Source: Wurfbainia villosa (lineage: Eukaryota > Streptophyta > Magnoliopsida > Zingiberales > Zingiberaceae). Taken from it: a DNA stretch of 64,000 nt. The stretch spans positions 129,903,272 through 129,967,271 of the forward strand of contig CM045989.1 of NCBI GenBank assembly GCA_025175895.1. The letters run 5' to 3'. The notes under the pieces were generated by a model, which had not been told where the DNA came from, ran no database searches, and was given only the letters and a program-made list of their open reading frames with translations. Position 1 is the stretch's first letter. Each line of letters opens with the position of its first letter. Position numbers and translations under genes: made by a program. Below, piece after piece: positions 46,097 through 57,271 of this stretch.

Positions 46097-47661
46097 TGTT
46101 GGTGCAATCGGCCCAGGTCATGATTGACCGGACTTTAGTTTGACTCGAGCGATGTTTTGATGTTTGACATGAAGGTTTGACATTTATGTTTGACATTGAT
46201 GTCTGATAATATTTTAGGGAGATTGTTGGTGTAATCGACCTGGGTCATGATTGATCGGACTCGAGTTTGACTCGAGGGGGATTTTGATGGTTGACTGGAG
46301 TTGACCATTTCAAGGGAAAGTCTAAGTCTTGAGTACTCGGCATGTAAAGTCCAAGCATGGGTCTTGGCAAGGAAAAGTCCAACATGGGTTGACATTTGGA
46401 AAGTTCAAGGGTGTAGTCTTGGCCACGTAAGTCCAAGGGTATAGTCTTGGCGGTGAAAGTCCAAGTCATGGGTACTTGACATTTGAGAAGTCCAAGGGGT
46501 TTGATATTGGCGGCGTAAAGTCCAAAGGTGAAGTCTTGGCAGCATAAGTCCAATGCTTAGCACCGTAAAGTCCAAGCGGAGTCTTGGCAGCGTAAGTCCA
46601 ATGTGCCTTGGCGGTGTAGACACCATTAGCATGACATAGCCGATGGAAGCACCTGAAGGCTAGCGTATGAATGAACAAATCATGGATGACTTGGAGGGAG
46701 CCGATAGACGCGAGGCTGACGGAGGTGGCTAGAAGGCTTAGGTATAGGCTAAGGGTGGTCTAGCAAGTATGGGGGCACCATACTTGAGGTTAAAACCTCA
46801 TATTTGAGGTTGACAGTCGACTGACATTATGGCCGATTCGACTGCCTGAGTCGACTAGAGTTCGACTGCCATTTAAGGGCTGAGAGCTCGCAATGATCGC
46901 TCATTGAGCAAGCTGATCGATGGATGATCACGATCGCCATGGACAAAAGTCGATCGATGGTTCGCCTGAGAGCGCTCCGTAGTCGATCGGGCAATAACTA
47001 CGGATGCTAGCAATGATCGTGATGTCATCACCGATCGCCAAAAGATTCATTGGAATTTTTCTAGCGTGGATCGAGCCGTTGTCTCACGACAACATTATTG
47101 GCAGTCGACTGGGGCCTTATGGCAGTCGACTGCCAGGTGGAAATCCTGGTCGTGCGGAAGGATAAAAGGAGCTCGAAGGGAGGAATTTTGGCAGTGATTT
47201 CTTGGATGTTCTTGAGGCGATTTGCTGCTGTAAATCAGGGTCTTCAACCACGGTTCAAGCGATCAACAAGAAAGCATTCAAAAGAGCATTTGTAAAGTTT
47301 TTCTTTGCATAGATTATTGTATTCCTTTTGTATTTGCTTGTTTTACCTTGTATTACTCAGTGTAATCTTTATATGAGGTTTCTCTGCCTCTGACGTGTTA
47401 TCGAGGAGTTTATTTGGGATTAGTGGTTGCGTGTGCATCACTAGAGCTCTTTAGAACTCGATCCATGGAGTAGGAACCATTCGGTTCCGAACCACATTAC
47501 ATACTTGTGTATTGGTGTATTTGTGTTTGCCTTCGCTTTTGTTATTGCTATTATTTCTATTTCTGCTACGCTAACGAGATTTGTAGACGAACACGAAATG
47601 AATTCTATCGAGCATCGAAACGCTATTCACCTCCCCTCTAGCGGTCAACGAATCCTCTATA
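46097..47661 (+). repeat. SIR4 5' LTR
   Basis: 1565 bases. Starts TGTTGGTGCAATCGGCCC; a second LTR-like start lies at 46224. Hairpin array 46320-46620. The palindrome block has CAGTCGACTG near 46815 and 47100-47130, but CGATCG words at 46910-47040. TATA-like GGATAAAAGG at 47160. U5 stem-loop CGCTA..TAGCG near 47620-47643. Confidence 0.9.
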
Positions 47662-47662
47662 A

Positions 47663-47676
47663 TTGGTATAAGAGCC
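47663..47676 (+). other. SIR4 primer-binding site
   Basis: TTGGTATAAGAGCC: initiator tRNA-Met type with C-to-A and first-base changes. Confidence 0.7.
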
Positions 47677-47738
47677 CGGGGCTCTTCTACGGACTAACCG
47701 CCGGGAGAAAAAGACGCTAGAGGGTGAAGAGGAACAAG

Positions 47739-49410
47739 ATGGAGTTCGAAGGTAAATTAGGATGGGACATCTACACACCGCCGCCATATGACCAAGAAGA
47801 TTTTTCGGCATGGAGGGCAAGAATGGAGAACTTCTTGATGATGGACACAGAAGATTGGTTCATCATCATGGAAGGCTTTGAACCTCCGAGGGACAAGAAG
47901 GGAGAGGTCCTAAAATTGAAGAAGTGGACCCAAGAGCAACGCAAAAAATTCAAGACCAAAGTTAAGGTAACAAAACTTTTAGAAGATTTAATCCCTAATG
48001 ATGTTTTGTGCAAGCTAGGGGATTACATGGATGCCAAAGAGCTATGGAGCAAATTGGCAAGATTCCATGAGAAGCCTCACTCTACACAAGAAGAAGATGA
48101 AGAGGAAGAAGAAAGCTCATCCTCACAAGAAAGTGAGGAGTTGGAAGTTGAAGAGGAGTCGACTTCCGGATCGGTGGAAGAAGTAGAAGAAACCTCCACC
48201 TCTAGGATTGAGGGGGAGGAGATTAGACCTTCCACTCTGGAGTATCAAGAAGAGCCTTCCACATCCGGTCAAGATGAAGAAGCTCAAACTCCGGCAACTA
48301 CCACCACTCTAGGTAACTCAAACATATGTGTTAATAATAAAATGCATATAATATATTTTGAGTGTAGGGAAATCGGGTACTATAAGAGCAAGTGCCCAAA
48401 GAGAGTAAGGAAAGCTTCACCGGTGCCTAAAAGTCAAGAAAAGTCAAAGGATGCCAGTTCTCCAACCATCAAAAGCAAGGAGCACATTATATGCTTCAGA
48501 TATAGTCAAAGAGGGCATTATAGGAATCAATGTCCTAGGGGGAGCAAAAAGACTCAAGAAGGAGCATCACAAGTAGGGGGAGCTAAGGCTAACCCTATGG
48601 TACATTTTAGTAGTGCACCTTCTAATTTAAATGTCAAAAAGCATGCTAGGAACTTTAATTCTCTTGAAATTTACCATAAAGAGCATGCTAGAAATAGGGA
48701 ATATTATTTTGGAGCTAAGAAAGTCAACCTTAGGAATAAGGAGAAATTTGAGACTAATGTCCCTAAAAATATTTTACCTAAGGCATCTATTAGAAAAATT
48801 GAGGACCATTTAGGTTTTAATCCTAAATGGACTAGGCATATTCCTAGGAAGAACCATACCCAAGGACTAAATCAAAATTCAAAAATTGGGCAATTAGAGG
48901 TTGAAAATCCAGCCTTGAGGTCAAGGCTTGAGAAACTTGAGAAGACCCTTAAGATTATGCAAAACCAAATAAAAAGGGGCAAATGGTCAAAGTCAAGGGT
49001 CTAGGTCCAAGAGTCAAGGCCTAGGGTCTAAGAGACAAGAGTCAACCAAGAGCAAGAAAGGTTTGGATCACAAACCTAAGCCTAAGGTGACTTATCATAA
49101 TGTTCCATTTGATTATGGAATTAAACCTAGGTCTAGGAAGACCAAGGTCAATAGGGAAGTCATCCCTAAGGTTGACCAAGGTAGATGCTTAGTGGCCAAG
49201 ATTTCCATGAAACCTAGGAAGACCACTAGGAAGGTTACTAGGGAGGCAATCCCTAAGGTTAACCTAGTCAAGACCCAAATGACCAAGGCTAACAAGCCTA
49301 GAAGGGTCATTAGGAAGGTATCTAGGGAGGTCATCCCTAAGGAATACCTAATAAACCCTAGGAGCTCAAATAGGTTTTGGGTTCCTAAGAGCGTGATCGA
49401 TTCATGCTAG
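47739..49410 (+). pseudogene. SIR4 gag, nearly open, one frameshift
   Basis: ATG 47739 (MEFEGKLGWDIYTP) leads 422 open codons to 49004. A single one-base slip in the run AAAAAGGGG near 48974 separates them from the last part ending FWVPKSVIDSC at 49410. N-terminal gag motifs: FSAWRARMENFLMMD and MDAKELWSKLARFHEK. Then come an acidic Ser/Glu region and two zinc-knuckle positions. Both are damaged: FECREIGYYKSKC has lost its first Cys and its His (both now Tyr), and CFRYSQRGHYRNQC has lost its second Cys. A likely coiled coil (LRSRLEKLEKTLKIMQNQI) and the basic REVIPK repeat tail follow. Family role: particle formation and RNA binding; RNA binding should be impaired here. Confidence 0.9.
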
Positions 49411-51266
49411 ATGGGTTTAGGTGTGCCAACTTCAAATGGATGGGTAGTTAACCTAACCATGGTAAAGGTGGCACTTTAGGTAATTTTCAAGGTTATGGAT
49501 ACCTTGGAAATTGATTTTAGTTATGATCCTAAAAGATTTTAGGATGTGCCAATACATTCTTGGGATTATGAAAAATCAATTAAATTGGCACAATTTAGGT
49601 TTAGAGGTTGTAGTGTGTCATTTTGGGTTTTTGGCACACTTGGAAAATTTGGGTAATATGGAAAAATATACTTAATTATATAAAATGACAACAAACATTA
49701 AAACTTAGGTATTATATACCTATACATCTTATTTGACATGTCTTGTTTGTCATATAACATGTCATGACATCATGTGTATTTTTAATCATTTAATATGTCA
49801 CGATCATGTTTAGGATTAAGGTTTAATGTCATGCATTTTTAGATTATATCATATACTATGACATCATGATCATTGGTCATGTTTAATTTTGCTTTCATTT
49901 ATGCCATGATCATTCATGCATTTAATTTTATTAAAATTGATTTAAAGACAATGACATGACTTGGAGTCCCATTTGTAAGGGAATCAAGTAGGGTTGCCTT
50001 AGAAAAATGCATGAAACCCTAGATTAGGATGAACAAAACCCACATCTCACATCACATTGACTTGTATGTGTTTTCATACACCCTAGATATATGTGAGATG
50101 CTAGGATATGAATTAAGTTCAAGGTGCATAGTTTTTGCATCTAGATGAACTAAAACTCATCTTATTTTAATTGTGGATCATTGGGAAAGCTTGTGTACAA
50201 GTCATGTACATTAAGCCTAAGAAATGTGATCCAATATAGGTTTTCAAAATCATTTTAAAATCCTTTTAGAAAACCTTGGTGAAGTCTATCTTTTGATAGC
50301 AATCACCATTGATGAAGTTGATATAAAGTGAGCTAAAACATTGAAGTTTTTCTTCATTTTTGAAATTTGTAACAATTTTGATATTTTTGGATAAAATATT
50401 TTTCTAACATTTTTCACCCATTGTATTACTTATAAGTAATATACATATGAATTTTCATGATTTTTCGATATATGTAGAATTACTTATGCTTTTTCAAAAT
50501 TCAATTTTGATAACTGAAAATTAGATTTTTCAATTATCAGTCGACTGATGGACATGGTAGTCGACTGATCTCTGATAGAGTCGACTGTCAGGCTGATTTC
50601 AGGAAAAATAAGGTTGTTTAGCCTGTTTTCAGCTATGGTAAAATTTCCTAACCACTCCTAACCCTAGGATATGCTTTAGGAAGTATTATAAAGGGTGAAA
50701 ATCCATTGGACATGGATTAGGAGAGGTGTTAGGGTAATGTATCAAATCTAAGGGGTTGGAAAGTTCAATGTTGAACTTTGAACCTCATTTTTGATGGTTT
50801 AGAGTTTCTATTGGCTTAGGGACTTCCCAAGGACATTGTTGGTGCAATGGTCAAGGGGGAGCAAGCCTTTAGGGGGAGGTATCCATCATGGGATGATGGA
50901 TGCTATTTTTTTTCCTCATAAGGGGAAAATGAGAATTTTGAGATACCCAATTTGGAAATTTGGAGAGTTTGTAAGATTGCCTCTCTTGAGTGATATGAGA
51001 CTTATCACTAGGAAGATTGTAGGCATCCTAGGTATGTTTGGACCAAGGGGGAGATTATAAGATCTCATTGGAACATGAGACATTGACCTCCTTGGAGAAG
51101 ACCTTTTTGATGTTAGTCAAAAAGGGGGAGAATGTTTTGGAGAGAATATTGAGAATGTTTGGGGGAGAATGTTTTGGAGAATTTATGGGATTACCAATTT
51201 GGGATAATTGGTAAGAAGATTTGAGTTAGTGTTCTAACTCAAAGGTATGTGGTTTTGTCAAACATC
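49411..51266 (+). other. SIR4 3' non-coding region
   Basis: No ORF. Parallel to SIR1 11314-11560 and 13930-15497; the SIR1 second ORF is absent. CAGTCGACTG at about 50540 and 50565 stands where SIR1 has CGATCGATCG. Polypurine-like tracts at about 51043-51053 and 51119-51132 precede the true one. Confidence 0.75.
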
Positions 51267-51280
51267 AAAAAGGGGGAGAT
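51267..51280 (+). other. SIR4 polypurine tract
   Basis: AAAAAGGGGGAGAT next to the 3' LTR. Confidence 0.9.
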
Positions 51281-51730
51281 TGTTGGTGCAATTGGCCCAA
51301 GTCACGATTGACCGGACTCGAGTTTGACTCGAGCGATGTTTTGATGTTTGACATGAAGGTTTGACATTGATGTTTGACATTGATGTCTGATAATGTTTTG
51401 AGGAGATTGTTGGTGCAATCGACCCGGGTCATGATTGACCAGACTTGAGTTTGACTCGAGGGAGATTTTGATGGTTGATTGGAGTTGACCATGTCAAGGG
51501 AAAGTCCAAGTCTTGAGTACTTGGCATGTAAAGTCCAAGCATGGGTTTTGCAAGGAAAAGTCCAACATGAGTTGACATTTGGAAAGTCCAAGGGTGTAGT
51601 CTTGGCCACATAAGTCCAAGGGTGTAGTCTTGGCGGTGAAAGTCCAAGTCATGGGTACTTAGCATTTGAGAAGTCCAAGGGGTTTGATATTGGCGGCGTA
51701 AAGTCCAAGGGTGAAGTCTTGGCAGCATAA
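51281..51730 (+). repeat. SIR4 3' LTR, left part
   Basis: Matches 46097-46545, including the second LTR-like start (51418) and the first hairpin units. Interrupted by SIR5 after GCAGCATAA. Confidence 0.92.
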
Positions 51731-52916
51731 TGTTGGTGCAATCAACCCGTGATATGGTTTTTAATGTGTGTGACAAAGAGTTTAAGTTAGGATGTTAGGA
51801 TTTGATATGTGCGTTAGAGTCTTGCAGGACTTAGTAATTCGCACATGGAGCATTGGCGAGTTTCACATCTAATGACTCGGTCTTTGAGTCGGTGAAGGAT
51901 GTCTTTGTGGAAGTCGTGCGCTTGGAGCATCCGAGGGATTGCCGGACGAGGAGCTTGGAGTGAAGCAGAGGAAGTAGACTTCAGGGCGAGATGCGAAGGA
52001 TGGCGCTGCAGAGTCGTACGCTTGGTGCATTCGAGGGACGTGGCCGGGACTCCAAGGGATGAGAGTGAGCGAATATAACCCAGGAAGGGGTAGTGCTCTT
52101 AGGTGAAACTTGGCCAATTGGCTAAGTGTCGGATGGGATTTCCCGACATCAGTCGACTGTCATGTTATGGTAGTCGACTACTCTAAGTCGACTATGACTC
52201 GACTAGTGTTCGAGTCCGATTTAAGTGCCAACAGTCGACTGCCATAGAATGACAGTCGACTGCGAGACCACCAGTCGACTGATGAAGGCATCAGTCGACT
52301 AGTCGCAAGGGTTTCGGGCACAGAAGCGAGTCGAGCTCGCGAGCACTCGACTGAAAGTCGATATCAGTCGACTGATGTAGGATCCATTGGGTGAAAGCCA
52401 ATGTGGAAAGCAGCCGTTATTGGACAACGACTATAGGATCAGTCGACTGATCTGGGCATCAGTCGACTGGTCCTGTGTCAACGGGAAGAAACCCTCTTCC
52501 TCTATAAAGAGGAGGAGTGTGGGCCTTTGGGAGGCTAATGTTCATGCTCTAAACTCTCCCAAAGTGCCCTAAAGGTTTTCCATCCTCTTACTTGAGTTTA
52601 TTTACATCATAATTGTAAGAGGAGTGATTCTTGTGTAAAGAGGTTACCTCCACCTAGCTTGGTGCAAAGGAGAGAATAGTGAAATCTTGCGGAGTGATTC
52701 ACAGTGGACGAATCGGACCGTGGATTAGCGGCGCAGCCGTGAACCATGTTACATTATCATGATAGCATTGTTTGGTATCTTGTTTATCTTAATTGTCTTA
52801 TATTTGTATATTCCGCTTGAGCTAATAGTTTTGTAGATGAGCAACGAACGAACGACTTCCAACGTCTATGTCAAAGGCTATTCACCCCCCTCTAGCCAGC
52901 CACCATCGACCCTACA
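51731..52916 (+). repeat. SIR5 5' LTR
   Basis: 1186 bases. The palindrome cluster 52150-52469 has ten AGTCGACT cores, seven of them full CAGTCGACTG, some extended to ATCAGTCGACTGAT. U5 stem-loop GGCTA..TAGCC near 52876-52898. Confidence 0.95.
52503..52508 (+). promoter_or_regulatory. SIR5 LTR TATA box
   Basis: TATAAA in CCTCTATAAAGAGGAGG, 34 bases after the last palindrome; 56825-56830 in the 3' LTR. Confidence 0.65.
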
Positions 52917-52918
52917 AG

Positions 52919-52931
52919 TGGTATCAGAGCC
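52919..52931 (+). other. SIR5 primer-binding site
   Basis: TGGTATCAGAGCC, two bases after the LTR; unchanged initiator tRNA-Met type. Confidence 0.88.
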
Positions 52932-52979
52932 AAGTCGCTTGTCGAGGACTAACCGCCGACACAAGCACCATATCAAGAG

Positions 52980-54689
52980 ATGACCCGCTCGAACATTCAT
53001 CCACTGAAGTTTGAAGGAGAATTCTCTTGGTGGAAAAAGAGAAAGGAGGTATTTTTCGAAACCAATTTTGAAATTCTATTAACTATGGAAAACGGTTTCG
53101 AAATGCCTAGGGATGAAGAAGGGGAGCTATTGGAAAAATCAAGGTGGAGCAAGAGGCAAAGGGAAGAGTACTTGGCAAACTCAAAAGCCAAACATCACCT
53201 CTACAACATACTCCCCTAACAAGAAGTCAACCGGATAGGAGAGTGTGCTAGCGCCAAGGAGATGTGGGAGAAGCTCATAGAGATTCATGAAGGCACATCC
53301 GAGGCCAAGCTAGCAAGGAGAGATGTCCTTCGCTCCCAACTATCCAATGTCAAACTCGAAAAGGGAGAGAAGGTAAAATCCCTACACTCTAGGTTTAAGG
53401 AAATTCTAACCGGTTTGACAAGTGTAGGGGAAAAACTCTCCAACTGGGATATGGTAATGAAGGCTATAGATGCCTTTCCCCGGTCCTTAAGATGGGGCTC
53501 GATGGTGGATTCCTTCTACATCTCCAAGAACTTAGAAGTTAGCACCTTGGAGGAATTCTTCTCAACCATGGAGCTCCATGAAACAAGGTTTGAGGGAGTA
53601 ATTTAAGAATCAAGTATCAAGCCATCAAGGGGAGTGGCACTAGTGGCCAATAAGGGGAAGAAAAAGATGGAGATTCCTTCCTTCTCCGATGAGGCATCCT
53701 CCTCCTCCTCCTCCTCCTCCATGGATAGCACGGAAGAAGCTTACATGGTAAGGAAGGTAAGGCGTGCTTTGAAAATTTTTAAATTTAATAAATCAAATGA
53801 TAGGAGAAGAAGACCAAGGGGGAAGGTGATTTGCTACAATTGCCAACAAGAGGGACACATAAGGGATAATTGTCCCCTCTTGAACAAGAGCAAAGAGGAG
53901 AGGAGAAAGAAAGAAGAAAAGAAGAAAAAGAAGAGCAAGAAGAAAGAAGAAGAGAAGAAGGCCAAAGAAAAAGGGAAGGCCAAGGCACTAAAAGCAAGGA
54001 CATGGGATGACCCCTCATCCTCATCATCATCATCGGAGGAAGAAAACGCATTTGTCACAAACCTTGCTTTGATGGCATTTGATGACCTAGACTCCTCCTC
54101 CGAAAATGAAGAAGCAAGCTCAAGTGAGGAGAGCTCGAGTGAAGGGAGAGCTTCTTCTACATCCTCATCATCGGGAGAGGATTTGGTAAGTGAGGTAACA
54201 AATCTTTCCCCCAAAAAAATTATGTCAATTATTTCTAGCCTCACTAAGGATTTATTTAGGGCCAAGAAAAAGAACAAAAGCATGCTTGATCAAATTAATG
54301 ATTTAGAAAATAAATTAGAACAAGAATGTTTAAATGTTAATAATGATGATGCATGCTCACATGAATATATGCCATTTGATGTTAATGATGCATGCATTGA
54401 GGAAAATAGGATGTTAAGGGAAAAGGTAGACCACTTGACCAAGGCCCTATAAAAATTCATAATAGGCTCCAACACCCTTAATATGATTATAGGGAGCCAA
54501 AAGACAAGCTTCAACAAGAAAGGCCTAGGATATAAGGAAAATAGGAATGAAAAGGCCTATAAATGTTTAATTACTAGGGGTCAAGATAAAAAGAAAATAA
54601 TAGCTAGAAAATGGATCTCTAAGGAATTTTTAGTGAACCCCATAGGGAAGAACTTGTTTTGGGTTCCAAAATCCATCCTTAAGGGTTAG
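52980..54689 (+). pseudogene. SIR5 gag, single frame with three stops
   Basis: ATG 52980 (MTRSNIHPLKFEGEFSWW) to TAG 54687-54689 is one frame of 570 codons without a frameshift. It is broken only by TAA at 53217, 53604 and 54450. Motifs: FSWWKKRKEVFFE, MWEKLIEIHEGTSEAK, LHSRFKEILTGL, AFPRSLRWGSMV, zinc knuckle CYNCQQEGHIRDNC (about 53830-53871, intact), a long Lys/Glu-rich stretch, Ser/Glu stretches, a likely coiled coil, and the tail LFWVPKSILKG. The layout follows the SIR3 gag more than those of SIR1 and SIR4. The first stop fits a lost Gln codon (CAA to TAA). Confidence 0.92.
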
Positions 54690-56021
54690 GAAAACCTTAG
54701 GATAGTCAACCATATAAAATTCACTTATATCATATTTTGGTTGACTTAGGATTGCGGGACAAAATTTTTGAAATAGTATTGGGTGATGATAATGCACCCT
54801 TAAATAGTTTAAATCATGCTCAACACTAAGTGTTATGTGATACTCATGACCTATACATTTTTAGCATAGTGTTGGGTGATGATAATGTGCCCATAAATTG
54901 ATAATAATGCTTAAATCATGATGATTAATATAATTGTTATACATGTTTGCAACCATGATTTATGATCTTGATATTTGACATATAATCATGGGCATTAGGG
55001 TTTAAATCATGCTTTGGGTGATAACTTACTTATTATCATAATTCATACCTAATGCATGATTATAATTTGATGAATACATTTGTTTCATGATCACAATGTG
55101 AAATTCATACATATATGCTTTTATGATCATGTGGTATGTTAGGATGATACTTAACCTTGTATAGAAGTGCATGAAATTAATGGTTAAGTATATATAAATA
55201 CCTTTAGAATACATCTCACACTCACCATAGGCTACCTTGATTAAAAACTTAGCATGGGTGAGATGATAGGATGATACTAATGGTCCACTAATGCCTATGA
55301 CATTTAGATGGTCATTTAAGGTATCAAATAGCAATAATAGACAAATCATGGGGAAGACATATGTTTAATTCATAGACATATTGCCCAAAGATCATGGTTG
55401 GATATTTCATATATTTTCAAAACAATTTTTTACTTTAAAATCGGTGTGTTAATGTTTTGAAACAATTTAAAGCAAAACTAGGTGTTAAAAGTGATACAAA
55501 CTTGATCAAAAATCTAGTTGTTTTTGAAACTTTTGGATTTTTGGCAAATCTTTGAAAATATAATGACTTTTCATGAAAACCTATTTTTCATTGATAAAGG
55601 ACCTTAAAATAAATGTGTTCCCCAAATTTCATGATTTTTCAAATTTTTATAGAATTTTTAATGCATTTCTGAAATTCACCCTGAAAATCAGAAAAATCCG
55701 AAATCAGAGTGTCAGTTGACTGGTAGTTTGAACCAGTCGACTGATCGACTGATAACATGCACAGTAACTTCTTTTATCCGATTTTAAGGCATGTTTTGGC
55801 TTTTTTTTCCTCTAAACTTGATGCCTTGCTTATATAAACTTTGTTTAATATTTTTGATGGTGTCAAAGGGGGAGAAATATATATGTTTAAGCAAGAGGGA
55901 ATTGTATTTAGGGGGAGTTTCATGTATTAAGGGGGAGAGTTACTAATCATGTTATTTACATGCTTTCTTACCATAGTATTTTTATCAAGTGTTTACCTAC
56001 TTAAACGGATTGCCACACATC
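54690..56021 (+). other. SIR5 3' non-coding region
   Basis: AT-rich and without ORFs of note. Contains one CAGTCGACTG (about 55735) and three extra polypurine-like tracts (about 55866, 55910 and 55930). Confidence 0.7.
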
Positions 56022-56035
56022 AAAAAGGGGGAGAT
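56022..56035 (+). other. SIR5 polypurine tract
   Basis: AAAAAGGGGGAGAT next to the 3' LTR, identical to SIR1, SIR3 and SIR4. Confidence 0.9.
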
Positions 56036-57236
56036 TGTTGGTACAATCAACCCGTGATATGGTTTTTGATGTGTGTGACAAAGGGTTTAAGTTAGGATGT
56101 TATATGTGCATTGGAGTCTTGCAAGACTTCGTAATTTGCACATGGAGCATTGGAGAGTTTCACCTCTCATGACTCGGTCTTTGATTCGGTGAAGGATGGC
56201 TTTGTGGAAGTCGTGCGCTTGGAGCATCCGAGGGACAGCCGGACGAGGAGCTTGGAGTGAAGTTGAAGGAAGTAGACTTCAGGACGAGACACGAAGGATG
56301 GCGCTGCAGAGTCGTGCGCTTGGCGGATCCGAGGGACGTGGTCGGACGAAGACAACTTCAAAGGCGAGGGACTCCAAGGGATGAGAGTGAGCGAATGTAA
56401 CCCGGGAAGGGGTAGTGCTCTTAGGTGAAACTTGGCCAATTGGCTAAGTGTCGGATGGGATTTCCCGACATCAGTCGACTGTCATGTTATGGTAGTCGAC
56501 TACTCTAAGTCGACTATGAATCGACTAGTGTTCGAGTCCGATTTAAGTGCCAACAGTCAACTGCCATGGAATGACAGTCGACTGCGAGACCACCAGTCGA
56601 CTGATGAAGGCATCAGTCGATTGGTCGCAAGGGTTTCGGGCACAGAAGCGAGTCGAGCTCGTGAGCACTCGACTGAAAGTCGATATCAGTCGACTGATGT
56701 AGGATCCGTTGGGTGAAAGCCAAAGTGGAAAGCAACCGTTATTGGGCAACGACTACAGGATCAGTCGACTGATCTGGGCAACAGTCGACTGGTCCCGTGT
56801 CAATGGGAAGAAACCCTCTTCCTCTATAAAGAGGAGGAGTGTGAGCCTTTGGGAGGCTAATGTTCATGCTATAAATCTCTCAAAGTGCCCTAAAGATTTT
56901 CCATCCTCTTACTTGAGTTTATTTACATCATAATTGTAAGAGGAGTGATCCTTGTGTAAAGAGGTTACCTCCACCTAGCTTGGTGCAAAGAAGAGAATAG
57001 TGAAAGCTTGCGGAGTGATTCACAGTGGACGAATCGGACCGTGGATTAGCGGCGCAGCCGTGAACCACATTAAATTATCGTGTTAGCATTGTTTGGTATC
57101 TTGTTTATCTTAATTGTCTTATATTTGTATATTCCTCTTGCGCTAATAGTTTTGTAGACGAGCAACGAACGAACGACTTCCAATGTCTACGTCAAAGGCT
57201 ATTCACCCCCTCTAGCCGGCCACCATCGACCCTACA
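56036..57236 (+). repeat. SIR5 3' LTR
   Basis: 1201 bases, partner of 51731-52916, about ten differences plus a 7-base gap in the first 145 positions (by eye). Palindrome cluster 56472-56791. Confidence 0.95.
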
Positions 57237-57241
57237 CATAA

Positions 57242-57271
57242 GTCCAATGGTTGGCGGTGTAAAGTCCAAAC
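57242..57271 (+). repeat. SIR4 3' LTR, continued fragment
   Basis: Thirty bases, GTCCAATGGTTGGCGG and on, resume the hairpin array after SIR5 and its CATAA copy. COP2 then interrupts. Confidence 0.85.

Larger units (their letters stand above)
51731..57236 (+). mobile_element. SIR5: gag-only copia element inserted in the SIR4 3' LTR
   Basis: LTRs 51731-52916 and 56036-57236 begin TGTTGGTRCAATCAACCCG and end GACCCTACA. The target duplication CATAA is perfect (51726-51730, 57237-57241). Total length 5506 bases: primer site, gag 52980-54689, 1.3 kb non-coding, polypurine tract. No pol. The LTRs have the palindrome cluster but not the CCAAG hairpin array, so this is a separate gag-only family from SIR1/SIR2/SIR4. 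Confidence 0.95.
46097..57271 (+). mobile_element. SIR4: gag-only Sirevirus-like element; 3' LTR split by SIR5 and cut by COP2
   Basis: 5' LTR 46097-47661, primer site, gag 47739-49410, non-coding region, polypurine tract, then 3' LTR 51281-51730 and 57242-57271. The 3' LTR is interrupted by SIR5 (one copy of CATAA at 57237-57241) and then by COP2 at 57272, so its end is outside the window. No protease, integrase or RT is present in 47662-51280: the internal region is only about 3.6 kb. It is the cleanest example of the gag-only type here. Confidence 0.92.

Noticed and set aside
57267..57271. CAAAC as a confirmed COP2 target duplication
   Set aside because: The other end of COP2 lies outside the window, so it cannot be tested.
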